The notes under the pieces are model-generated. The model did no database searches, had not been told where the DNA came from, and saw only the letters and a program-made list of their open reading frames with translations. 64,000 nucleotides of DNA from Astragalus membranaceus (Eukaryota > Streptophyta > Magnoliopsida > Fabales > Fabaceae), in the NCBI GenBank assembly GCA_039519185.1, contig CM076847.1, positions 78,529,100 to 78,593,099 of the forward strand. Reading direction: 5' to 3'. The position numbers were made by a program, and so were the translations under genes. Below, one piece after another: positions 46,462 through 58,080 of the stretch; positions within the stretch are counted from its first letter, which is position 1; every line of letters starts with the position of its first letter.

Positions 46462-48222
46462 CTAAGGGTCAATTGTCAAAGGCCCTAAAGCAGTCGAAAG
46501 GGTCTCATATACAGCAGGTGGAATGCCCTCGTCTACCTTGGCATCCCAGAGAAGTGCAACTGCTCTCTCCATCCTATCCTCCGCGGTCAGTGGACCAATA
46601 TCCTCAGCTGCTGCCTCCTGATATGGTACATCATCCTCTGGAGGCGAAGTCGGAGTCAGACGGGGAATGGACACCTCCAAATACCATGGTAGGTAACCGT
46701 CATCGCAGAGACCCGCCACGGCTGTCCGTCTAGAAATGTCCCTACAAGTCTGCGTCGGGGATTGATAGAACAACAATCTCTGTACAATGGTCGGTGTAGA
46801 TGGATGTCGGCCCGAAATGGGTGGATCATGGATCTGCTGGACGTATCCAAACTGCCAACGGACCATGTCTGCCATATAGGGCAGAGCGACATCGCCCCAG
46901 AGCAGCCAACCTCTGAAAAGGAAAAATATGGGAAAACGGCGTTTAGTCCCTGTGGTCCTCCCTAAGGCCTCCATATGACCTGCTCCCGCTGTAACTCATC
47001 CAGCCGCTCCCGAAAATCTTTAAGCTTGATAGTGTCACACTTATGGTTCCCCCACCTGCTGCAACGTGGAAGCCCAGATGCACCGAAGTCTTTCCGCACC
47101 AGATGGTGGGGAAATACTCGTATATCCAACACTGAAATAATTAAATGAATAAATAAGTAATTATATAAATAAAACTAATTAATTATTGGTAAATAAAAAA
47201 GTAATTAATTATTACCTGTAGCAGAGAAGCGTATCCTCCAACCCGCTTCGTCTCCCAATAACATGCGTCGTTCAGTTGGTCGTAAAGCGAAGATGGTATA
47301 GCCCAACAAGAGTAACAAATAACACCGTGCAGCCTGATCAAGAAAGCCAGCTGCCATGTTCTCTCTGTATGCAGCCTCCAAAAAACTAAATCTGAATGTC
47401 GGTCCCCTATTGGCCCGACACTCCGCCTAGCAAGCTGTGTGGTCTATACCTAGCAAATCCACTCCAGCCCGAATGGCATCAGCGTCAGAAAAATGCAGCC
47501 GTTGTTCCAAAGGTGTGCCGGTGAGCAGCAAGTGGAACAACGCAGACACGTCGTCCAACGTCACTGTCATCTCCCCGAACGACATGTGGAATGAGCTAGT
47601 CTCAGAATGCCACCTCTCCACAAAAGATGATATCAGCTCGTGGTTGATGTTGTTGAGAGGTGTGATGTCCAACTGCAACAGATTGGCCTGCTCCAACCAT
47701 CTGGCTATATGTGGGTGGGGCTGCTGAGGTCTAAACCTCAATCACTTCCCTCATGGGATGCCACCTTGATCTTACCACGGTCCTGCAAAAAAATAAATTA
47801 TATAAATTAAAACATATTAAATAAAAGTAATTAATTATTGGTAAAAAATAAATAAATTAATTATTAAAAGTATTAATTGCCCCAACTGTAGCCTGGAGAC
47901 GCAGTGCACATGCAACCGGTCCAAAAAAACTTGCTGAGCAGGCTGAGCGTCCTGCTGAGCAGCCTCAGCCTCCTCATACTGCTGAAAGTGGTCCTGCTGA
48001 GCAGGCTCATGATACTGCAGCTCCTGCTGCACCGGATCAGCCCCGTCTATGTTCTCTCGCTCTCGGACACGCCTCTGACGCTCAGAAGCGTGACCAACCT
48101 GCCTCACCAACCGAATCTTGTCCTCGTGCTAGGAGCAGCAGGAGGAGATTGATCTGCATCTCCTGGTGCTGCCTCGGAAGACTCACCTCGCTTTATCATT
48201 CCTGTTCTGGTCGCCACTGAAA
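46462..48222 (-). pseudogene. Plant mobile domain (aminotransferase-like, MAIN-type) protein, disrupted
   Basis: On the minus strand a first segment starts near 48203 (MIKRGESSEAAPGDADQSPP), changes frame near 48115, and continues as a Gln-rich stretch (47835-48110). The PMD core follows at 47741-47427 (HPHIARWLEQANLLQL, FVERWHSETSSFHMSFGEMT, TLDDVSALFHLLLTGTPL), with a TAG at its end. It resumes at about 47428-47220 (FLDQAARCYLLLLLGYTIFA) and, after an intron-like gap, at 47130-46462 with IYPs-like C-terminal blocks. The invariant ERWHxET and GE(M)T(V)TLDDV motifs identify the domain. The stop and the frame change make it non-functional as read. Function of transposon PMD proteins is unknown. 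Confidence 0.7.
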
Positions 48223-48290
48223 AAGCAAAAAAAAAATTATAACGAAATTTTAAAAAATAAATAAATAAATTCCGGACATAGATAAGGGTT

Positions 48291-48422
48291 AATGCGAAAA
48301 GATTTTTTCTGGGATTTCTGGAAACACCTCAAAACGGAATATTTCCGGAAGTCAATTTGACTTCCGGAAATACCCCGTTTTGAGGTGTTTCCGGAAATCC
48401 CAGAAAAAATCTCTTTCGCATT
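48291..48422. repeat. Near-perfect palindrome, arms about 65 bp, 1-bp spacer
   Basis: Left arm 48291-48355 (starts AATGCGAAAAGATTTTTTCT, ends TTTCCGGAAGTCAA) and right arm 48357-48422 (starts TTGACTTCCGGAAATA) pair around 48356 with a few mismatches and one indel. It lies 70-200 bp upstream of the PMD start codon, so a transcript there could fold into a long hairpin. Confidence 0.9.
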
Positions 48423-48644
48423 TACCTATTTTGGGGTATTTCCGAAAAGTTTAAAAAAAACCCTCCGAAAATACCCCTATTTCTAAAAAGTTTAAGGACC
48501 AAAAACTTACTTTTTCCGCAAATATGTGTAAATGAGGAAGATTTACGTTTTTTTAACTATTTTTAGGGGTATTTTGGTCCATTTGGGTTATTATGGGGGT
48601 ATAGGGGAGAAGGAGGGGGGTACAAAAGAAAAACCCCTATTTTT

Positions 48645-48862
48645 TTTGTTACCATGTCATTGGTGCGTAGTTTCCACCGGCTTTGCCGGTGACTCTACGT
48701 AGGGGTACCTGGCTGGCCACGAGTTTTCGGCTTTGCCGCGAGTTTCCGGCTTTGCCGGCCCGTGTGGTTCTCCCCTCCCAACAGAGTTTTTGCCACACCC
48801 AATATCCAAACCCGAGACCTTGAGGTGGGATCATAGTACGGTTACCACTTGGACGAACCTTG
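48645..48862 (-). mobile_element. SINE-like element, minus strand
   Basis: On the minus strand AAGTGGTAACCGTACTATGA, then CTCAAGGTCTCGGGTTTGGA (A- and B-box-like spacing), and an A run after GGTAAC at the far end (TTTTTTTT at 48640 on plus). CGGCTTTGCCG-type inverted motifs occur at 48680-48760. A related fragment (GAGTGGTAACTAGATTC ... CCCAAGGTCTC) lies at 59165-59205. Target duplication not resolved. Confidence 0.5.
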
Positions 48863-49044
48863 TTTCGTGTTTATCTGTTATGAAGAAATGTCGTATTACA
48901 TCACAATATTACATTATATTAATTAATTAATTAATGCAGCCAAAAAATTAATTAATTACATTTTAGATAAGGTAAATCCAAGATTACCTTTGAAAAAATG
49001 TGGTAATTACCACAATATAATTATATTTTACATATTTTTATAGA
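48863..49044. other. AT-rich spacer
   Basis: Contains a TTAATTAATTAATTAAT stretch (48917-48934). No gene. Confidence 0.4.
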
Positions 49045-49053
49045 TATATTTTT

Positions 49054-49506
49054 GGCTAAAGTGCTATCGGGGTCCCTTATCTTTATTTAAAGTAACGAAT
49101 TAGTCCTTTATGTTTTTTTTGTCCCAAATAAGTCATTTATCTTTCAAATTTTTGACACATAAATCCTTTTCCGTCAACCTCCATCCAACTTTGTTAACAG
49201 TGCTTATGTGGCGTGCTGACTCATTATTTGATTAGGTGGCATGTCATTTTTATTTTTGTTTAGCTTTTATTTTTATTAAATTAAATTATATGCCACCTAA
49301 GCAAAAATAAAAATGACATGCCACCTAATCAAATAATGAGTCAGCACGCCACATAAGCACTGTTAACAAAGTTGGATGGAGGTTGACGGAAAAGGATTTA
49401 TGTGTCAAAAATTTGAAAGATAAAGGACTTATTTGGGACAAAAAAAACATAAAGGACTAATTCGTTACTTTAAATAAAGATAAGGGACCCCGGGAGCACT
49501 TTAGCC
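49054..49506. mobile_element. Foldback MULE-like MITE, 453 bp, long inverted repeats
   Basis: The ends GGCTAAAGTGCTATCGGGGT and its near complement ACCCCGGGAGCACTTTAGCC continue as inverted repeats of about 190 bp per arm with a short loop near 49270. An exact 9-bp duplication TATATTTTT lies at 49045-49053 and 49507-49515. A 9-bp duplication and long arms suit MULEs. Non-coding. A transcript would form a long double-stranded RNA. Confidence 0.9.
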
Positions 49507-49515
49507 TATATTTTT

Positions 49516-49791
49516 TATTTGCATATTGATGCATTATTTTGTATTGTTGTCGGGGCTGATGGTAGTGTGACTATGAGGTAGCTTTGGTTACCCAAAAATA
49601 ATATATGTATTTGAAAAAGTATGTATATTTTATATTTTGCTACCCCAGTAATATATTATTTAACTACCCCCAACTAAATTTATTTGTCTAAGGAAATAAA
49701 AGAACAACAACAAGCCCCTGCCTTGGGTACGGAGCAGCATTAAAACCCTGGGCCAACTGTCCTGACCCTTGAGGCACCTACTTAAGCTAAC
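49516..49791. other. Intergenic
   Basis: No gene. Its last 13 bases (TACTTAAGCTAAC, 49779-49791) recur inverted at 59125-59137 just beyond the other side of CACTA E. Confidence 0.4.
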
Positions 49792-50019
49792 CACTACAAA
49801 AAACGGATCAAATAGCGGGGGTTCTATTGCGGAGGTTTTAAAAACCCCCTCAGTTTAACAGTAAAAAAGGAACTCCTTGTTCAGACAGTTAAAAATGTTG
49901 TTTCAATTTACGGAGGTTTAAAACCCCCGTTGAGTGTCAAGAAAAACCCCCGTTAATTGTAAAAAAAAAAACAAAAAAAAATCTTTCCCTCTTATCACTC
50001 ACGTTTCCCTCTTCTCACT

Positions 50020-50360
50020 TTTCACTGCCGCTTCACAGTCACGTTTATCACTCGTTTACCCAGCAACGCAAAACCCGTTTCTCGCCAAACCCTCAGTCGC
50101 AAAACCCGTTTCTCTCTTCTCAGTCGCAAAACACTCTCTCGCCAAACCCTATCAGTCGCAAAACCCAGCAACGCAAAAACGTCACAAACCCAGCAACATT
50201 TCGCAAAACCCATTTCCTTTCCCCTATCTCGTTTAACTGAAGCAAAAACCCTCCCTTTCCAGAACCCTCTCGTGAATCCCTTTCTAGAAACCCTCTCGTG
50301 AAACGGAATGGAACTTCGAGTGCGTCTTGGCAACGGAAAGGAACTTCGAGTGCGTCTTCA
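50020..50360. repeat. Short tandem repeats in the leader of CACTA E
   Basis: Repeated CAGTCGCAAAACCCGTTTCT and CGCCAAACCCT units (50085-50215), then a doubled GGAACTTCGAGTGCGTCTT (50309 and 50341). Minor ORFs in both strands are translations of this. Likely 5' untranslated region of the transposase gene. Confidence 0.65.
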
Positions 50361-51102
50361 ACTTCTATTGTGCGTCTCTGCTACTCATTTGGCGTGTAGC
50401 TTCTTCTATTCTGAGGTAAAGGTCTTGGCTTTCATATTTGTTTTGATTGTGTGATATAAATACTGGATTAGTGATATAAATCGGTGATTCTGTGATTAAT
50501 GGTATAAATTTGTGATTTTGTGATTGAGTTTTTTGTTATTTGATTTTGTGGTGTTTGATTATCTGATATTGTGGTGTTTGATTATTCATTGTGGTATAAA
50601 TCTGCCTCGTTTTGTTGCCGTAGCTTATTGTCGTGTCTCTTATTGCTGTCGTCATCGTCTTTTAAACCGAAAAGTTGAAATTACATTTTCAAAGCTCATA
50701 GCTAGATATGACAGATTTTTCATACCAGTATTTCTTTTTTTTTAAAGGATGAGTCCTACTAGTTTCAGTCTAGTGAAAGTGAATGCATTATTAAGGATTA
50801 GTAGAACCAAATACACTCTCATAATCAATAACTTGTTATGTGGCTTTTCTTTTTTTGGGGGAGGTAAGTGGTTTTTCTATATTTTTATTTGTACCCACTA
50901 AATAAAATGGCATCTGTTTTTTAAACACAGATAGTTCTCCTTCTTGTCAACCATTTTTCTAGTGTTCAATTGGCCTGATATATGACATATTGTATTGCTT
51001 GCAACTATTTGTATTGCTAGTGTTCTCCATCGTTAATTCACTTCTTGAGGTTTTCTTAATTTCTTTTATACCTTCTTATCATTATTTAGAAGACAGTTAA
51101 AT

Positions 51103-54100
51103 ATGGACAAATCTTGGGTTGCAAAGCCAAGAAATACAAGTGAGTACTTAAATGAAATAAGTCAGTTCTTGGATTTTGCTTTTAAGCATGGTGCTATTAG
51201 AGATACAATACAATGTCCGTGTCCTGATTGCGGGATTGTTGATTGGCAAACCAGAGATATAGTCCAATCACACTTAGAATCGAAACCATTCCCTAAAAAC
51301 TATATCATATGGACTCGTCATGGTGAAAAACAAGTTCCGCAATCTACTAAAAATGAAGATCATGTGCAAGGGATATTTCGTTATGAGAACCCGCTAGACA
51401 CAATGGTCAATCATGCATTTAGGCACCATAGGCAACAAGCCACTAATAGAGATGAACCACAAGCAATAGGCACAAATGAAGTATTAAACGAAGGGCCACA
51501 GGAGGATTTTAGTGATTTTCATGAGTTTATCAAAGACGGAAGTCAGATGTTGCACGAAGGGAGCAAGTATACAAAACTAGAATTTGTAATCAAATTATAT
51601 CATATAAAGGTTTTGTGTGGATTGAGTGACAAGGAAGACATTTCATCAATACATAAATATGGACTTACTATGTCATTATATGCCACAAGATGATTTCAAA
51701 TACTTAAGCATGTACAAAGATAATGATAATAATTAATAATACACTTGACTCAGTAGCTTTAGAACATTAATACTAATTCAAAGAGCAATAACATAGTAGC
51801 TTTAGAGCAATAACACTAATCCAGCAATAATAGTACTTGATTCAAAGAGCAATAAGACTATCCTTTTACTAATTCTAATTCAGCAATAATACAATAATAA
51901 GTGATTATTTTAGTATGTGATTGTTTTATGAATTATTTTGATTTTATAAGATTAAATGATTTTAATTTATTGTGTGTTTTTGTTATTAAAATTTGTTGAA
52001 AACACATTTAGATGTATTTTTTATATGCTACTGACAATATATGATTGTATTATATATTTATTTTATTTTTATAAATATTAATATTTTAGATGTTATTAAT
52101 TTACAAATTATTTTGGGTTATGGAGGTGTTAAAGCAATGACTATGATACTAGATTTGTTGAGAGATGTGTTTCAACAAGCAAAGTTCCCCCCTTCTTTTT
52201 ATGAGGAAAAGAAAATCATCAACAAACTAGGTCTTAATTATACAAAGATAGATGCATGTCCAAGAGATTGCATGTTATATTTGGGAGATGAAGACAAAGA
52301 CTTGCAAGCCTGTAAGCATTGTGGAGCGTCTCGATGGAACCCTAAGAAGAAGAAAAAACAAGCTGTAAAAGTTCTGCGTTACTTTCCATTAAAAGCAAGA
52401 TTGCAAAGATTGTTCATGTGTTGTAAGACTGCAGAGCACATGAGGTGGCACTCTATAGAGAGTAATAAGGATGGGTTGCTAAGGCATCCGAGGGATGGTA
52501 AAGCATGGAAGACATTTGATTTGATGCATCCTGAATTTGCTTTAAATCCTCAAAATGTTCGCTTAGGCCCTGCTAGTGATGGTTTTAACCCTTTTGGAAC
52601 CATGAGTTCTTCCTATAGCATTTGGCCGGTGTTTTTGATTCCGTATAATTTTCCTCCTTGGATGTGTATGAAGCACACTTCCTTCATCTTATCGATGATC
52701 ATTCCATGAAAGAAGATGCCTGGAAATAATATAGATGTTTACTTACAACCCCTTATAAATGAGTTAAAGGAGCTATGGAATGATGGCGTGGTTACTTTTG
52801 TTGCATCAATGAATGAAAACTTTAGAATGCAGGCGGCTCTTATGTGGACAATTAGGGACTTTCCTGGCTTAGGAAATTTGTCTGGTTGGAACACTCATAC
52901 AGGTTTGGCTTGTCCAACTTGTAATTTTGATGCAGAGCCGTGTCGTCTCCCTCATAGTAGAAAATGGTGTTTTATAGGGCCATCATCGTTTTTTGAGCAG
53001 AAATCATAGATTTAGACTGAACCGTGTTCGCTTCGATGGAAGCACAGAGGAGCGAAGTCCACCCTCAATTATATCAGGATCTGATGTTTTGAGGCAAGTG
53101 GAAAACCTAGATGTTCCATTTGGAAGAGAAGCAGTGTTGAATGGTACAGGAAAAAGATCTAGACAACCAACTAAGCAATGGAATAAAAGAAGCATATTCT
53201 TTGAACTTCCATATTGGGAATCTAATTTGTTGCGTCATAATTTGGATTTCATGTATATTGAAAAAAATGTATGTGCAATGTTTTGTATACTTTCCTCCAC
53301 GAGAAGCCTAGATCAAAAGACAATCTTAATGCTCGAAAAGATTTGCAAGATATGGGTATAAGGCGTGTTTGGCCCGATGATAAAGGGAGATATCGCCTTG
53401 CTTTGTTTTCACTAACACGCGATACAAAAATGTTGTTCTTTAAAACCTTGAAGAATGTTAAAGTACCGGATGGTTACTCAAGTAACATTTCTAGATGTGT
53501 TGATGAGGCACAACAAAAGATATTTGGATTGAAAAGCCATGATTCTCATATTATAATGGAACAACTACTACCATTAGCCATCCGCAATTTGTTGCCAAAC
53601 CATGTTACGACTGTCTTGGTGGAGTTCTGTTCATTTTTTAGATTTCTTTGTGGTAAAAGTCTGAGCCTTTGAGATCTTCAAATTCTCCAAGATCGCATTG
53701 TGATTACACTTTGTCATTTGGAAATGTTATTCCCTCTTTCATTCTTCACAGTTATGGTTCATTTAACTGTCCATTTAATAGAGGAAGCCAAGCTTGGAGG
53801 TCCAGTCATTATAGATACATGTATCCTGTAGAGAGGTAAGAATTGCTCCTTCAATTGAAGCTATCTTGTTCTATATATGCCACTTGCATACACTAATTAT
53901 CGATCATTCTTGTAGGGAATTGGGTCACTTGAAGTCCTTTGTACGTAACAAGGCTCAACCAGAAGGGTCTATAGCTGAAGGTTACTTAGCTGAAGAGTCT
54001 CTTACTTTTTCTTCTCGCTATATTGAAGATATAGAGACAAGATTCAATAGATCTGGGCGTGTTTGTGATGTCCCAAATGAGAATGAGTCCTCCTATGCAT

Positions 54101-55149
54101 CCGCTATCTTCCCTCAACTTGGAAAACCAGTAGGAGCTTCCTCAGTGTTCACGTTAACTCAAATGCAAAAACTACAAGCTCATCGATACGTGCTTCTGAA
54201 TTGTTCAATAGTTGCACCATTTGTTGAGTGATTATTTAGAATAAACTTCTAGCTCATTCATTATTAGACTTTTAAATATACTAATCATGTGCACTGAATT
54301 GCCATTATTAATTCGTGTAGGGAATTTAGACAATTCATAAAAAGAAGTTCAAGGTCAAGAAGACCTTCGGCAACAGAGATAGAAAAGAGAGTATCTAAGG
54401 AATTTGTTGATTGGTTTCGAAAGCGGGTACGTGATCATTCAATAGTTATGTTCCTATTTGTCACGTTTGCTTCAAAGTTTGACTGACACAATTGCATTAC
54501 GTTATCTAGATTACGAATCCAGAAACAATGAATAACATGACTGCTGATCTAAAATATCTAGCACGCGGTCCTTTGGACAATGCAAAGAGATTTAGTGGTT
54601 ACAACATTAATGGGGTTCAAATTTCGAACTTTGGCTCGAGAAGAGGGACTGAGAACACAAAATAGTGGAGTTTTTTTAACATCCAACACATCTTGTGTTT
54701 CGAGTAGTGTTGATAGGAACTCAAGACAAGCAGAGATACCTTATTATGGGAAGTTGGAAGATATTATTGAGATTAACTTCTATGGGCAGTTCAATGTTGT
54801 TCTTTTTACATGCAAGTGGGCGGAAACTACACGAGACAGAGGGTATAAAAAGGATAGTTGGAATTTTAATTGTGTAAATTTTGAAAGATTGATTCATAAT
54901 GGTGATCGTGAAGAACATGACCCTTACATTGAGGCATCTCAAGCACAACTAGTGTATTATGTAGATGATGTGGTTAATAAAGGATGGAGTGTTGCAGTGC
55001 ATTTAAAGCCAAGAGATTTGTATCAAATGGGAGAAGAAATAGAAGATGAAGTGTATGAAAATGAACCGTACCAAGAGCAACAACTTGAACAATTTTGTTA
55101 TATTGATGATGAGTATATATGTGCAATTGGCTACAAACCATTTTACTGA
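51103..55149 (+). pseudogene. TNP2-like CACTA transposase gene, disrupted
   Basis: Starts at ATG 51103 with the transposase-associated domain (MDKSWVAKP ... CPCPDCG, 51103-51640). After an interruption (51642-52127) the tnp2 domain resumes (AMTMILDLLRDVFQQA, CPRDCMLY, CKHCGASRW, GKAWKTFD). TGA at 52707 falls before KKMPGNNIDVYLQPL. A frame change at about 52995 joins CRLPHSRKWCF to NHRFRLNR. Another lies near 53275 (NLDFMYIEKNVC to NVLYTFLHEKPR). DUF4218 follows with TGA at 53671 (HLIEEAKLGGPV, YPVERELGHLKS after an intron). DUF4216 is at 54600-55149 (YYGKLEDIIEINFYG, VYYVDDVVNKGWSVAV). The domain order is the standard one for CACTA TNP2. The lesions exclude a full-length product. Confidence 0.9.
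51642..52127. other. 486-bp interruption in the transposase gene
   Basis: Separates LCGLSDK from AMTMILDLLRD, which are adjacent in relatives as I know them. AT-rich, with two copies of TTCAAAGAGCAATAA (51777 and 51841) and AACATAGTAGCTTTAGA. It may be an inserted short element or an intron, since no exact target duplication was found. Confidence 0.5.
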
Positions 55150-55499
55150 TTATGTAATTGAGTCAAATATGCCTGCTGACTTGGCAACAGACTCACACAT
55201 GTCTGAGTAGAATATTATAGTTAATATTGTACTGTAAATAAGGTAATAGCTCCATTACGCTTTCTATGCATGCTAAAAAATTTGACAATATGACATTTGA
55301 TTTTGAATTTAACTTTTTATGTTTCTCCTTTTTCATGAATATGCAGTGATCGCAAAGACTAGATGTTTCCAAAATCCACTAAAGTCAACACCCAAACTCA
55401 TTGTGCAACACACCCTCCTACTCTAACTCAAGCTCAGTTGAGGCTTCTCAAACACATCCTCCAACTCAAGCCCCAACACATTATGCAACTCAAAGTGCA

Positions 55500-55825
55500 G
55501 GATACCATCCAACTACAAATCAAACTCCAACTAGTTCTTCACCTCAACCACATCTTCAAACTCACACTCATAGTGCAAGGTACCCCCCAGCTCCAATTCA
55601 AGCTTCAACTAATTCTTCACCTCAAACACATCCTTCAACTCAAGCCCCAACACATTGTGCAACTCAAGCTTCAAACCATTTTTTACCCCACACTCAAAGT
55701 GCAGCAGGATACCATCCAACTACAAATCCAACTAGTTCTTCACCTCAACCACATCTTCAAACTCACACTCATAGTGCAAGGTACCCCCCCAGCTCCAATT
55801 CAAGCTTCAACTAATTCTTCACCTC
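55500..55825. repeat. Coding tandem duplication, about 210-bp unit
   Basis: Block 55502-55622 is repeated at 55708-55822 (both contain TACCATCCAACTACAAAT, AGTTCTTCACCTCAACCACA and CATAGTGCAAGGTACCCCCC). The two blocks are not in the same reading frame throughout. Confidence 0.8.
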
Positions 55826-56399
55826 AAGCACATCTTCCAACTCAATCCCCAAGCCATTCACATCACACTCAGAGTGAAGGACATTCTTCTCAGTCTTCCC
55901 ATCAAACATCATTTGCCTCAGCCAGAAATACAAGGTCACATTTCACCACAACCATCTCAAACCTGCGGGCCATGTATTGGACGCGAATGTGCAAGTAGTT
56001 GGTCTGTTGAACAAATAGGTATATGCGTTATACTTTATTTCATTTTTCAAAGTTCTTATACATTTTATCTTTTGATTAAATGAATTCTTTTGTTGTTTAA
56101 GACCCCGAATGTGTTATTAAGAAGATTAGACTCAAGGTTAAGCAAGTTGAATTCTTACCTAGAGGGAAACCCATAATTGTGCACTTTGATGATCAAGGTG
56201 CTGCATTTGGTGAGGCACAAGGCTTGCTTGCAGGATATTTGGGTATACTAGCAATTGATTGCAAGATATTTCCAATCAACTTTGCCTGGTGGAATGGGCC
56301 ATGAGGTGTTCCGATTAAATATTTTAATGATTGCTTTAAAGATAGCATTTTGGTAATAATTCTGCTTCCTCTCATAACTTGTATTTATCTTTTAAATTT

Positions 56400-56660
56400 C
56401 ACCTCACTTGAATAATTGGTATTGCTGAATTTGTCTGTTCATATGCTGAATTTGTTATTGCTGAATCTGTTCCTATGCTGAATTCTGCTTTACTGATCTT
56501 CATTACTGATCTATTCCTATGCTGAATTTGTTATTGTTGATTCGCTGAATCTGTTCCTATGCTGAATTTGTTATTGCTGAATCTGTTCCTATGCTGAATT
56601 CTGCTTTACTGATCTTCATTACTGATCTGTTCCTATGCTGAATTTGTTTTGCTGATTTTC
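56400..56660. repeat. Minisatellite in an intron of the second CACTA gene
   Basis: About fourteen units of (TATGCTGAATTTGTTATTGC / TGAATCTGTTCC) type. A larger unit of about 115-120 bp (TTCCTATGCTGAATTCTGCT to TTACTGATCTGTTCC) is itself repeated. Confidence 0.85.
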
Positions 56661-57784
56661 TTTACTGGGTTTGAATTCCTGGCAACAGCTTTATCTTGAT
56701 TCAATGAAGAAAGTTTATTATTTGAATACATTTTTTGGCAGCCTCATTTTTGTTTTAGAACTACTGAAGCTGTTGCAGAAAGATATTGCAAACTTAGCAT
56801 TGGAAAGAAGTGGGTTGCAAATAGGCAAACCTTATGGAACCATTTCTCTGATCCAACCCAAACTAGAGATGAAATCATAAGTAACGTGCCAACCGGCATA
56901 GATGAAACTCAATGGGCTTATTTTGTTACCTATCGTCTAACACCAAAAACACGGGTAGGATTTGGTTTACTTTGATCTATTTATTTTTGGTGTAGCAAGT
57001 TATTTAACTAATACATAATTATATTTGTTTGTTCGTAGGCGGTTTGTCAAAGACATAAAGAAATACGGAGCCTACAAGATATTCCTCATACTGGCGGTTC
57101 TAAACCTCTCTCTAGAAAAAGACATGAGATGGTAGTTATATTAATTAACCTAATAGAGTTTATGATCTATTATATTTAATTATATCTATTGTGACATTTT
57201 TTTATCTATTTTAGTTTTTGGAAACTGGACAACTACCGGGTCGAGGAAAAGTGTATATTGAAACCCATAAAAAGAAGGACGGATCAGTTGTTAACGATAA
57301 AGCAAAAATTATAGTGGTAAGTTTCACTCAAACAATATCGTCTTTAGGTTGCATTTTTTATTTTAATCATGAGTTTTTAATTTGAAAATCTTATATGATT
57401 GTAGGAAGAAGTTGAAGTGGGTTTGACTCAAAGTAATATTGATGAGGCTGAAGTTTCTCCATATGATGTTTTGGGTAGACGGTTGGGGTCTGAACACTCT
57501 GGGAGAGTGCGGAGCATGGGTATGGGAGTAACTCCTACTAATGCATTTAGAAATACTAGACTTCGACTTTCAAATTTGAGTCTTTCTTCATCCAATGTTG
57601 CCACACCATCTCCTAACATATGGCAAGAAAAGTACACAAACTTGGAACGTGCACTTAAAGCTTACATGGTACGGAAAGAAGGAGAGATCCCTGAAGAATT
57701 TATTGGTGCCTTTGATTCATCAAATGTAAGTTTTCAAATTTCAATCAAGTTTGAATTAATTGTTGAATTAATTTACATCAGTTT

Positions 57785-58080
57785 AAATGACACTGCCTGC
57801 TGCAAAATTGCATGTTGTCTGATATATTGCTTAAATGATTATCAAGTGCATTTGCTGTCTTTCCTGCACTTGTAACATCTGTCTGATAAATTGCATGCTG
57901 CAAAATTGCTGCCTTTGCTGCACTTGTAACATCTGCCTTTGCTGCCTTTGCTGCTGCAAAATTGCATGATGTCTGATAATGAAATCATGTGCATTTGCTG
58001 CCTTTGCTGCTGCAAAATTGCATGTTGTCTGATAATGAAATCATGTGCCTTTGCTGCACTTGTAACATCTTCCATAGAAG
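57785..58080. repeat. Minisatellite in the last intron of the second CACTA gene
   Basis: Repeated TGCAAAATTGCATG(T/A)TGTCTGATA, TGCACTTGTAACATCT and TTTGCTGCCTTTGCTG units in mixed order. The clearest copy pair (57952-57999 and 58009-58056) is spaced 57 bp. Confidence 0.85.

Larger units (their letters stand above)
46290..48610 (-). mobile_element. Element carrying a plant-mobile-domain gene
   Basis: Imperfect inverted sequences near both ends: TATACCCCATTTTACC and CCCCAAAATACCCC at 46299-46340, and AGGGGTATTTTGGTCC and TATGGGGGTATAGGGG at 48564-48607. The interior has a broken plant mobile domain gene and a 130-bp palindrome (48291-48422) beside the gene's 5' end. Plant mobile domain proteins are known both as host genes (MAIN family) and inside MULE and LTR transposons. 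I cannot fix the exact ends or a target duplication. Confidence 0.6.
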
